A stretch of DNA of 64,000 nt from Thiosocius teredinicola. GTDB taxonomy: Bacteria > Pseudomonadota > Gammaproteobacteria > Chromatiales > Chromatiaceae. Each line of letters opens with the position of its first letter. The first letter of the stretch is position 1. Where the stretch lies: the NCBI RefSeq assembly GCF_002009425.1, contig NZ_CP019936.1:2033297-2097296 (forward strand). Reading direction: 5' to 3'. Made by a program: the position numbers and the translations under genes. Shown in pieces: positions 7,922 through 15,281 of the stretch. The notes under the pieces are model-generated. The model saw nothing but the letters and a program-made list of their open reading frames with translations. It was not told the origin of the DNA and did no database searches.

Positions 7922-9361
7922 ATGCGTAGCCTAATTCGTTTCCTGCCCATTGCCTTGCTGCTCGGCGCCGGCAGCGCCTGGGGCGCCAAGGTCACACTCA
8001 GCCCCGACAATTGGGGTGATCCGGCTGGCGAAGAGTGCGTCAGTTGTCATGCCAAGTCGTCGGCCGGCATCACCAAGCAATGGAAAGACAGTGCCCATGC
8101 CGAGGCCGGCGTGAACTGCATGGACTGCCATCGTGCGCAGGCCGATGATCCGGATGCCATCACTCACGAGGGGGCAACGATCGCGACGGTGGTCTCACCG
8201 AAAGACTGCGGTCGGTGTCATACCGTCGAAGAGGAAGAGCAGCGCGGGTCGGTGCATGCCGAGGCGGTGTCGGTAATCGCCGAGCGCATGCCGGCGATGG
8301 TCAACAATGTTGCCGGTGCGGCGATTGAAGCAGCGGGCTGTGCGCAATGTCATGGTTCAACCGTCAAGCTCAAGGCCGATGGCGAACTCGACGCGAGCAC
8401 CTGGCCGAATTCCGGTATCGGTCGGATCAACCCGGACGGCTCGCGAGGGTCGTGCTCGTCATGTCATGGGCGGCATCGCTTTTCGAAAGCCCAGGCGCGC
8501 GCCCCGGCGGCCTGCGTGCGTTGTCATTCCGGTCCCGATTCGCCCGACAAGGAGGTATTCGAGGCCTCCAAGCACGGCATGGCATTCGTTGCCGGTCGCG
8601 ACGACATGAACCTCGACAGCGAACACTGGATTGCCGGCAAGGACTATGACGCCGCACCGACCTGCGCAACCTGCCACATGGGTGCGGCCGGCAAGCTGCC
8701 GGCGACCCACGATGTGGGCATGCGCAACGCGTGGAATCTGAACACGCCGGTCTCCGAACGCCAGCATCTGATCGTGTTCGGTGATGGTGGCAAACGCGAG
8801 CTACCCGAGTCGATCAAGGCGCCGGGGCGTGGCAGCAAGATGCCGAAACTCGACGGTAGCGAGGGCGAGGTGAAGATGGTTGCCACGCCGCAGCGGCGGC
8901 GTCAGGCAATGACCTTGGTGTGCCGCGAGTGTCACGGCAAGAATTTCGCCGAGGCGTTCATGCAGCAGTTCGATGATGTGGTCGAACTCTACAACGACAA
9001 GTTCGGCAAGCCGGCTCAAGCGATCATGCGCGAGCTCTATTCACAAAAGAAGCTGACCGCGACGCCGTTCGATGAACCTATCGAGTTCACCTATTGGGAA
9101 CTGTGGCACGACGAAGGTGCCAGGGCGCGGCACGGTGCGGCGATGGCCAGTCCGAATCATGCCTGGTGGGAAGGCATGTATGTGGTCGGGCGCAATTTCT
9201 ATGCGCGTTTTCTGCCGCAGGTACGTGAAGTGGCGGGTGAGTCGGCGGACGAGCTGATTGCGCGGCATCTCGACGATGCGACGGGCCATGAGTGGCTGAA
9301 AGCGCCGAACCAGCGCAGTCCGATTCTCGGTGTGGGCAACGCACAGGTCGGCAATGAGTAA
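7922..9361 (+). CDS. HAO-like octaheme cytochrome c (hydroxylamine oxidoreductase family)
   Basis: 479 residues with signal peptide ending at AWGAK. Eight CxxCH motifs are visible at C39, C66, C96, C140, C178, C198, C248 and C334. Their spacing, a long heme-free helical C terminus and the motif ELWHDEGARARHGAAM place it in the hydroxylamine oxidoreductase family. Members act either oxidatively (hydroxylamine or hydrazine, using a P460 heme cross-linked to a C-terminal tyrosine) or reductively (nitrite reduction, without the cross-link). Tyrosines Y420 and Y427 lie in the right region, but which residue aligns with the cross-linking one cannot be settled by eye. ATG 7922 starts directly before the signal peptide. 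The neighbouring NapC-type gene overlaps its 3' end, which favours the reductive direction. Confidence 0.85.
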   Translation: MRSLIRFLPIALLLGAGSAWGAKVTLSPDNWGDPAGEECVSCHAKSSAGITKQWKDSAHAEAGVNCMDCHRAQADDPDAITHEGATIATVVSPKDCGRCHTVEEEEQRGSVHAEAVSVIAERMPAMVNNVAGAAIEAAGCAQCHGSTVKLKADGELDASTWPNSGIGRINPDGSRGSCSSCHGRHRFSKAQARAPAACVRCHSGPDSPDKEVFEASKHGMAFVAGRDDMNLDSEHWIAGKDYDAAPTCATCHMGAAGKLPATHDVGMRNAWNLNTPVSERQHLIVFGDGGKRELPESIKAPGRGSKMPKLDGSEGEVKMVATPQRRRQAMTLVCRECHGKNFAEAFMQQFDDVVELYNDKFGKPAQAIMRELYSQKKLTATPFDEPIEFTYWELWHDEGARARHGAAMASPNHAWWEGMYVVGRNFYARFLPQVREVAGESADELIARHLDDATGHEWLKAPNQRSPILGVGNAQVGNE

Positions 9362-9989
9362 GCGGCGTTTCACATTGTTGCCGGAGTTTGTCACGCGACA
9401 CGTGTTGTTCGCGATGGCGTTCGGTGGCGTGGCCGGCATCGGCTTTATGGTGTTTCTGATCGAGTTCGATCATCACACCAGTACCGAGAGTTTCTGCACC
9501 ACCTGTCATTCGATGGAGATATCCGCCGAGGCTTATCGCGAATCGAGTCATTACCAGCCCGAGTCGGGCGTGCGCGCCAGCTGCGGCGACTGCCATGTAT
9601 CGCCAGGCGTGTTTGCGGCTACCTGGGATCACTTCATCGGCAGCAAGGACTTGTTCAACCAGATCTTTGGTCCGGACTACGACGACCCGGTGATCAACGC
9701 CCTGCATCTGCCCGAGGCGGCGTTCAGCGCGCGCGAGTGGTTTCGCAAGAACGACTCACGCACCTGTCGCCGCTGTCACGCGCAGGAGGCGATCGTCGGC
9801 AAACGCGCCGATACGCTGGCGATCCATCAGGAAGAAACCGACGGCAAGACCTGCGTCGACTGCCATATCAATCTGGTGCATCGCAAGGTGCCTGAACAGG
9901 CGACGTTCAAACGCGAGGCGTGGAACCGAATGATCGAAAAGGAATTCGGTCTCGAACCGGGCAAGGCCGATGAACTGCTTGCGGAATGA
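9354..9989 (+). CDS. NapC/NirT-family tetraheme cytochrome c
   Basis: 211 residues: an N-terminal membrane anchor (about residues 17-36) and four CxxCH motifs at C48, C77, C138 and C167. The order and spacing, with FCTTCHSME after the anchor and CGDCHVSPG second, are typical of NapC/NirT/NrfH proteins. These take electrons from membrane quinol, or return them, and connect to a periplasmic enzyme. The start codon lies inside the last eight bases of the octaheme gene, so the two proteins are coupled and probably form a complex. A comparable NapC-HAO pair in epsilonproteobacteria reduces nitrite. Confidence 0.9.
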   Translation: MSKRRFTLLPEFVTRHVLFAMAFGGVAGIGFMVFLIEFDHHTSTESFCTTCHSMEISAEAYRESSHYQPESGVRASCGDCHVSPGVFAATWDHFIGSKDLFNQIFGPDYDDPVINALHLPEAAFSAREWFRKNDSRTCRRCHAQEAIVGKRADTLAIHQEETDGKTCVDCHINLVHRKVPEQATFKREAWNRMIEKEFGLEPGKADELLAE

Positions 9990-10010
9990 TGCGGGCGAGG
10001 GGACCGAGAC

Positions 10011-10259
10011 ATGAAACTGCTGATCCTCGGATGTAAGACGTTGCGCGAAGGTGTGGTTGTGTCGGTGATCTTTTTTATCGCCGGTATCCTGCTGACGCTG
10101 GCGGCGTTGTACGTCGTGCCGACCTGGTTGCACATGAACCACGTGGTGCTGTTGCTCGGGTTTGTGCTGCTGTTGGTGGCGCCGATCGTATTGCTTTCGA
10201 CGTTCCTGCTCTCCGTCTTGCCGGGCGTCGAGCAGAACACGGACCAATGCGAACGCTGA
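10011..10259 (+). CDS. Small two-TM membrane protein (paralogue of 10296-10538)
   Basis: 82 residues with two hydrophobic helices (about 14-35 and 43-68) and a short C-terminal tail. It begins 21 bases after the tetraheme gene and so probably belongs to the same transcript. The protein resembles the oppositely oriented 80-residue product at 10296-10538: both start with a C-K-x-L-R motif, share GILL in the first helix and end with LLSxLPG and a Cys-x-Arg tail. No known family is recognised. A role in membrane attachment or assembly of the neighbouring cytochromes is possible but unproven. Confidence 0.7.
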   Translation: MKLLILGCKTLREGVVVSVIFFIAGILLTLAALYVVPTWLHMNHVVLLLGFVLLLVAPIVLLSTFLLSVLPGVEQNTDQCER

Positions 10260-10260
10260 C

Positions 10261-10280
10261 CGCCCCGCGAACGCGGGGCG
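10261..10280. terminator. Hairpin between the convergent small membrane genes
   Basis: A perfect 8-bp stem CGCCCCGC / GCGGGGCG with a GAAC tetraloop sits between the stop codons of two convergent genes and could serve both. There is no T run on either side, so termination strength is uncertain. Confidence 0.5.
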
Positions 10281-10295
10281 TATCGGCGGCCGGTG

Positions 10296-10538
10296 TTATC
10301 GCCGGCAGAGCTCGAGCTGACGGGCGGCGCCGGGCAGCAGGCTCAGCAGTGTCGTGGCGGCGATCAGGGTGGGACTGAGCACGATCGCCAGCAGGCCGAT
10401 GCCGCTGAATGTCGTGGCCAGTACCGGAAGGTCGGCGCCGAACAGCAGACGCGGTGCCTGGAGCAGGATGCCGAGAACGAACAAAACGCCGGCCGTACTC
10501 ACGGCAAGGCGCAGATTTTTACAATTAATCAGTGACAT
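10296..10538 (-). CDS. Small two-TM membrane protein (paralogue of 10011-10259)
   Basis: 80 residues with two hydrophobic helices. ATG 10538 is preceded by a strong CAGGAGG, which fixes the start. The sequence parallels its convergent neighbour: NCKNLR at the N terminus, GILL in the first helix, LLSLLPG and a final LCRR. The two conserved cysteines near each end are striking in so short a membrane protein. It is transcribed divergently from otr, with a perfect inverted repeat (10583-10600) in between, so both may be controlled from the same site. No family is recognised. Confidence 0.72.
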   Translation of the reverse strand: MSLINCKNLRLAVSTAGVLFVLGILLQAPRLLFGADLPVLATTFSGIGLLAIVLSPTLIAATTLLSLLPGAARQLELCRR

Positions 10539-10582
10539 AGCAGCCTCCTGAATACCACTGGGGCTCATTTCTAAGATAAGCG

Positions 10583-10600
10583 TATTAGCAAAAGCTAATA
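10583..10600. promoter_or_regulatory. Perfect inverted repeat between divergent genes, candidate operator
   Basis: TATTAGC AAAA GCTAATA, seven base pairs per arm with a four-base spacer, lies in the AT-rich 164-base space between the small membrane gene (minus strand) and otr (plus strand). The shape suits a dimeric transcription factor. It does not match the FNR, NarL or NsrR consensus that I know. Which regulator binds is unknown. Confidence 0.5.
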
Positions 10601-10702
10601 AATGCAACCGCAATGAGACGCTGGCCCCGAAGGTCTCGCAGCGGGACAACCCCGCCCGTTGGCGAATCCCCGGGCCGAATGTGACCGACATAGGAGGCGC
10701 GC

Positions 10703-12286
10703 ATGAGAAAGGTCGTTTTCCTGGTTATCGTCCAAGGTGCGCTATTGTTGAATCTTCCCGTTTGGGCGCAAGGACCGCAGACCACGGCGGACCACGCCAA
10801 GTTCGAGGAACTCAACGGCCCGTTTGCCGACGGGCCGTCTGTCACCCGCGCCTGTCTCGGATGTCACACTGAGGCCGCCAAGCAACTGCACAAGACCACG
10901 CACTGGACCTGGGCCTTCGACAACGCGCTGACCGGAGAGCGCCTGGGCAAGAAGAACGTGGTGAACAACTTCTGCGTGGCGACGGCGAGCAACTGGGCGC
11001 GTTGCACCAGCTGCCACATCGGTTATGGCTGGAAGGACGACAAGTTCGACCTCGCCAGGGAGGATGCCGTCGATTGCCTTGTCTGCCACGATACGACCGG
11101 CAGCTATCGCAAGTTTCCGACCGATGCCGGGCATCCGAACTACCAGGCGAAACAATGGCCGCCGAAGAAAGGCAAGCTATGGCAGCCGCCGGACCTGGCA
11201 AACATCGCCCAGCATGTCGGCAAACCCACGAGAGACAATTGCGGCAGCTGTCACTTCTACGGTGGCGGCGGTGACGGCGTGAAACACGGCCACCTCGATT
11301 CGTCGATGCACAGACCCGACCATGCCACCGACGTGCACATGGATGCGAGCGGCCTGAACTTCAGTTGCCAGACCTGCCATACCGCGGGCGGACACGAGAT
11401 CGCCGGTAGCCGCTATGCGCCGCAGGCTGCCGATACCCAGGGTATCGATATACCGGGTAGAACCGACGGTAACCATGCGACCTGCGTTTCTTGTCATGGC
11501 GACGCGCCGCATGGTGATCAGCAAAATGCCAAGCTCGATCAGCACGTCAGCAAGCTGGCCTGTGTGACCTGCCATGTGCCCGAGTTCGCGCGAGGCGGTA
11601 GAAAGACCAAGATGTGGTGGGACTGGTCGACGGCCGGGCGCAAGGACCAGCATGGCAAGCCCTTGGTGATCAAAGACAGCGACGGCTACGCCACCTATGA
11701 CTTCAAAAAGGGCGACTTCGAGTGGCAGGCGAACGTCGTCCCGGAATATCGCTGGTTCAACGGCGAGGTGCGCTATGCCCGCATCGGTCAGACGATCGAC
11801 GATTCGGCCGTGGTGCCGATCAACCGGATCGAAGGCGGTCCGGATGATCCTCAGTCACGTATCTGGCCGTTCAAGGTCATGCGTGGCCGCCAACCCTACG
11901 ATACGCAGAACAAGGTACTGGCAGTGCCACATCTGTTCGGCAAGGACGATGAGGCCTATTGGAAGAGCTTCGACTGGGGGCGGGCGATCAAGGCCGGACT
12001 CACGGCCGTCGACCAACCGTTCAGCGGCGACTACGACTTCATCGAAACCGAGTACTACTGGCCGATCACCCACATGGTCGCTCCCAAGGAGCAGGCATTG
12101 GCGTGTGATCAATGCCATCGCCGCGATGGTCGGCTGGCGAACATCGATGGCCTGTACATGCCGGGCAGCGACCGGTGGGAATGGCTTGACCTGATCGGTT
12201 GGCTGGCAGTGCTCGGCACACTCGGCGGCGTCTCATTACACGGTGCGGCGCGTATGGTCGCTGCACGCAAGCGGAGGAAAGGCTGA
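10703..12286 (+). CDS. otr: Octaheme tetrathionate reductase family cytochrome c
   Basis: 527 residues with a signal peptide ending at VWAQG and eight CxxCH motifs at C51, C101, C125, C180, C222, C261, C287 and C468. The layout (seven motifs in the first 290 residues, a long heme-poor stretch, then the last motif near the C terminus) is that of the Otr family. The Shewanella enzyme reduces tetrathionate, and also nitrite and hydroxylamine, at a lysine-coordinated heme. Here a C-terminal helix (about 496-518) with a basic tail should anchor the protein in the inner membrane. It overlaps the cytochrome b gene by one base (TGATG), which implies coupled synthesis and electron delivery by that subunit. 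Confidence 0.85.
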   Translation: MRKVVFLVIVQGALLLNLPVWAQGPQTTADHAKFEELNGPFADGPSVTRACLGCHTEAAKQLHKTTHWTWAFDNALTGERLGKKNVVNNFCVATASNWARCTSCHIGYGWKDDKFDLAREDAVDCLVCHDTTGSYRKFPTDAGHPNYQAKQWPPKKGKLWQPPDLANIAQHVGKPTRDNCGSCHFYGGGGDGVKHGHLDSSMHRPDHATDVHMDASGLNFSCQTCHTAGGHEIAGSRYAPQAADTQGIDIPGRTDGNHATCVSCHGDAPHGDQQNAKLDQHVSKLACVTCHVPEFARGGRKTKMWWDWSTAGRKDQHGKPLVIKDSDGYATYDFKKGDFEWQANVVPEYRWFNGEVRYARIGQTIDDSAVVPINRIEGGPDDPQSRIWPFKVMRGRQPYDTQNKVLAVPHLFGKDDEAYWKSFDWGRAIKAGLTAVDQPFSGDYDFIETEYYWPITHMVAPKEQALACDQCHRRDGRLANIDGLYMPGSDRWEWLDLIGWLAVLGTLGGVSLHGAARMVAARKRRKG

Positions 12287-12924
12287 TGGCACGCACTTAC
12301 CTGTATTCGCGCTTTCTGCGGTTCTGGCACTGGGCGCAGGCGCTGCTTGTGCTGGCCTTGTTGATCACCGGCTTCGAGGTGCATGGCAGCTTTGTGCTGT
12401 TCGGCTTTGAACGCGCTGCGGACTATCACTGTAACGCCGCGTGGACCTTGCTGGCGATCTGGTTCCTCGCCTGGTTCTGGCACCTGACCACCGGCGAGTG
12501 GAAACAGTACATTCCGTCGCCGCTGCATCGGATCATCGCGATGATGCGCTATTACGGACTGGGGATTTTCAAGGGCGAACCACACCCGTTTCATAAGTCG
12601 CAGTGGCAACGGCACAATCCACTGCAGCGCATGGCCTACCTGTCGTTGCATGTCCTGATCGGGCCGGCTGTATGGATTTCCGGGTTGCTGTATATCGCCT
12701 ATCCTTACTGGGACGAGCGCGGCCTGCTGGGCTTCGGCCTCACACCCGTGGCAGTAGCGCATACCGCGGCCGCGTTTCTGATGTTGGCGTTTCTGGTTGT
12801 ACACCTTTACCTGGCCCTGACAACGAGTGAAAAGCCGTTTGGGTATCTGAAAGGCATGGTTACCGGATACGAAGAGACACACGACGAATCACTACAGCCG
12901 TCATCCAGAGGGGGAGATGTATGA
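12286..12924 (+). CDS. Membrane b-type cytochrome (cytochrome b561/hydrogenase-cyt b type)
   Basis: 212 residues with four or five membrane helices. Histidines fit heme b ligation: SRFLRFWHWAQ in the first helix, FWHLT in the second, YLSLHVLIGP in the third and VVHLYLA in the last. This is the pattern of di-heme b cytochromes that move electrons between quinol and periplasmic oxidoreductases. GGAGGAAA lies just before ATG 12286. It is sandwiched between otr and the rubrerythrin-like gene with overlaps on both sides, so it is most likely the quinol-side partner of the Otr cytochrome. Confidence 0.82.
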   Translation: MARTYLYSRFLRFWHWAQALLVLALLITGFEVHGSFVLFGFERAADYHCNAAWTLLAIWFLAWFWHLTTGEWKQYIPSPLHRIIAMMRYYGLGIFKGEPHPFHKSQWQRHNPLQRMAYLSLHVLIGPAVWISGLLYIAYPYWDERGLLGFGLTPVAVAHTAAAFLMLAFLVVHLYLALTTSEKPFGYLKGMVTGYEETHDESLQPSSRGGDV

Positions 12925-13490
12925 CACTGACTGAGATCACTGAAGACATGATCTTCGACTGTTTCGCCGCCGCACAACAAGCGGCGGACGGCAAAACGAC
13001 TGCTACGTCGTTTGTCGATGTCGAAGAGTACGAAAACCAGATCATGTATCCGGAGTTCGCGCGCTGGGCCAAAACCGCCGGCTATCCTGAACTTGCCAAG
13101 TTGTTTTTGAAAGTGGCCGGTGAAGAAAAGCTGCATGCCGTCTGGTTGCGCGAGTTGTATGCCGACATCGGTACGCCTGAGCGTGGAGAAGACACCCAGC
13201 GGGCGATTGATGCACTGACCAAGATCCGTGAGAACTGCGATGCCTTGATCGCGATGAACCGTGACGGCGTGATCGAAAAAGCGCTGAGCGTGGCCATCTC
13301 GGTCGAGGAGCGCGAATACCGCGACATCTACCCGCGTTTCCGTGACGATGCGCTGGCCGCCGGTCGCGACGAAGAGGCCGCGGTCTATCAGCGCGTGGTC
13401 GATTCCGAGGCACAGCATGCCGAGTGGTTCCGCGATGCGTTGGCGGCGTTCCGCGCTTCACAAACATCGGCGATGCTGCAACCAGCCTGA
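12921..13490 (+). CDS. Rubrerythrin-like ferritin-fold diiron protein
   Basis: 189 residues, all-helical, with the two ExxH-containing halves of a diiron four-helix bundle: GEEKLHAVWL in the first half and DSEAQHAEWF in the second, plus further glutamates in VEEYENQI and VEEREYRDIYPRF. There is no C-terminal rubredoxin domain, so electrons would have to come from another partner. No signal peptide is visible, so it is probably cytosolic. It overlaps the cytochrome b gene by four bases. Rubrerythrins remove hydrogen peroxide; the link with an Otr-cytochrome b pair could mean peroxide or nitrosative defence, which is inference. Confidence 0.78.
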   Translation: MTLTEITEDMIFDCFAAAQQAADGKTTATSFVDVEEYENQIMYPEFARWAKTAGYPELAKLFLKVAGEEKLHAVWLRELYADIGTPERGEDTQRAIDALTKIRENCDALIAMNRDGVIEKALSVAISVEEREYRDIYPRFRDDALAAGRDEEAAVYQRVVDSEAQHAEWFRDALAAFRASQTSAMLQPA

Positions 13491-13524
13491 CAATCCAGTG
13501 CTGTCGGCGGTGAGGCCAGCACCT

Positions 13525-13653
13525 TCACCGCTGATGGCGTTGTAACCGCGCGGCTGGTTTCTTTCCCGTGTGGCGTTTCATCTCGACGCGCACTGTGTGC
13601 GAGTCGGGATCGACGCCTTGGGCATGTTTGTTTGCATCGGGTATACCCGCCAT
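13525..13653 (-). pseudogene. Relic copy of the C-terminal tail of the U32-family gene
   Basis: Read on the minus strand, these 43 codons end in a stop and give PDANKHAQGVDPDSHTVRVE followed by MKRHTGKKPAAR. This closely parallels the last residues of the U32 protein at 15282 (PDANNHPQGV, then VRVEMKR and KKPTAR). Further upstream in this frame a stop appears within about 60 bases and no U32 sequence remains. The DNA match is also visible but diverged, so this is an old partial duplication or the remains of a second copy. Expression as a 42-residue peptide is possible but unsupported. Confidence 0.55.
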
Positions 13654-13737
13654 AGGCCGGATCGATGTCGCGCGCCTCGTGTCTGCTGCTCACAAACGCG
13701 CGGGGCCTTTGTCGGCCTGGGCGATAGCAGAACCCTT

Positions 13738-14778
13738 TCAATCTGCCGAGTGCACACAACGTCCCCACTTACTGCCACCGGCTGCGTGCACGGGCACGAT
13801 AGAGTAATCGTGACTTCCGTATCCGCGGGGTGTGAAGATCACGCTCCACACCTGGCTCGTGTGTTTCACGTTGGCCTGGCTCGTTACCCAGTAGATGTCC
13901 CAATCGTAGTAGGTGCTCGGAAACACGGCTGTGTAGGCAGTCTCCGAGTGGTTGCGGAAATCCAGTAGCGAGGCCAGCTCCTGCACCGTGGGGAGACGCC
14001 AATTGCTCAGGCCGCCAAGTGTCAGTCCTTCACAATAGGGACCAACGTTGGAGGGATTTTCATCGGCGTCTTGTTGCCAGATCAGTGATCGGGCGAGGTC
14101 AGTTACGGTGCCGTCACCATTGTTCCTGAATGCCGGCCCAAGTCCTTTGCCACCTCGCACGCAGCGGGCGAAGGTGCCTGCATATTGTTCGTCGGTTCGG
14201 CGCGTGTACATCTCACCGCCAAAGAAGTTCACGACGACGGCGTAGGGTTCGTCATAGCCCCAGAATGACGACCAATGCGTGGTGCTCGTCCAGTAGTCGC
14301 GGGTCGTGTTGATTTGATCCGGGCTGGTCCCTGCCTTGGTTTCAGGAAAGGCTTGTACATCAATCGCGGTTTGCCCGGGCGGCGATTGATCGTATTTGAC
14401 AAGGCTAAGCAGCTCGAAAGCATCGGGCAGGCGCCAGTCGGTCGCGCCACCCCAAGACAGGTCACGACAGTATGCCTGCGCATCCATCCAGCTCAGCCCG
14501 GCGTGTAGATCCTGCCCGCGCTGCCATTCGAGCCCAGTCGAAAGGTCCTCGACGGTTTTCTTGTGGATGAGATAGTTGCCGGGCGCGGCAACCGGCAGGT
14601 CAGGGTCGAACTTACCCCCACTGGAGTCTTCCTTGGGTGCTATCGAATAGGTGTTCGATGGGTTGAGTGCCGTTGCGTTTTGATCGCCTTTGGTGAACAC
14701 CTGCGGTTCGATGGCCGAGGCAGACAGCGAAAAGACGGTGAACACGATTGATAAAGCAGCGTGCCAAGTCCTGTTCAT
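13738..14778 (-). CDS. Exported DUF1566 (Lcl C-terminal domain) protein
   Basis: 346 residues with a signal peptide ending at ASAIEP. Two copies of a DUF1566-type module are visible: one around TGLEWQRG, YCRDLSWGGATDWRLPDAFE and FARCVRGG, the second around RSLIWQQD, YCEGLTLGGLSNWRLPTVQE and WGRCVHSAD. These modules occur in bacterial surface and fimbrial-associated proteins and have no established enzymatic role. The cysteines near each module end could pair. AAGGAAAA precedes ATG 14778. The gene lies between the U32 gene and the relic of its tail. It is single, with no operon partner. Confidence 0.82.
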   Translation of the reverse strand: MNRTWHAALSIVFTVFSLSASAIEPQVFTKGDQNATALNPSNTYSIAPKEDSSGGKFDPDLPVAAPGNYLIHKKTVEDLSTGLEWQRGQDLHAGLSWMDAQAYCRDLSWGGATDWRLPDAFELLSLVKYDQSPPGQTAIDVQAFPETKAGTSPDQINTTRDYWTSTTHWSSFWGYDEPYAVVVNFFGGEMYTRRTDEQYAGTFARCVRGGKGLGPAFRNNGDGTVTDLARSLIWQQDADENPSNVGPYCEGLTLGGLSNWRLPTVQELASLLDFRNHSETAYTAVFPSTYYDWDIYWVTSQANVKHTSQVWSVIFTPRGYGSHDYSIVPVHAAGGSKWGRCVHSAD

Positions 14779-15281
14779 TACGATTTTCCTTGTTCGAGAT
14801 ATTCGAGTGGGCTCGTGGGTGAGGTAGCCTTAGCGCTAAGTGCTATCCAATGCGCACAATCGCACGGGCTTTTGCGGACAGTTGAGCAACTCGCGTGCCA
14901 CGTCACTACTTGGTGATGCGGTCGCGCCGGAGGAGCGCGTCATCTTGTCTTGCCGGGATGCGACATCGAACATCGCCGAATCACCTCGAAAGCCCTGGTG
15001 TTGCTACAGCAGCAAGGGCGAAGCGCTCGCTTGTCCTTTGTTGCACGCGCATCGATCTCCATCGGCGCAATGCCACTTCCGACCGGCTTGGATATGAACG
15101 TTAGAACCAGGAATCACACATAAACGGCGGGACGCGTACAACGTTTGCGCACTTGGTGTTTGTTGCCGGGCAACAAATGCCGTAGCGGCCACCAGAACGG
15201 ACATCCTGGCTCACGTGGCGCGGGTGGATTCGGCAAGTCCAACAGGCTCGGCGATCCTAGACTTTGACGATCGAAGGCTTT
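14779..15281. other. 503-base intergenic region without a recognisable gene
   Basis: No reading frame here has a convincing start, ribosome site or recognisable product. A short inverted repeat (GTTGCCGGGCAAC) lies near 15162-15174. The region separates the U32 gene stop from the DUF1566 start. Confidence 0.4.
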
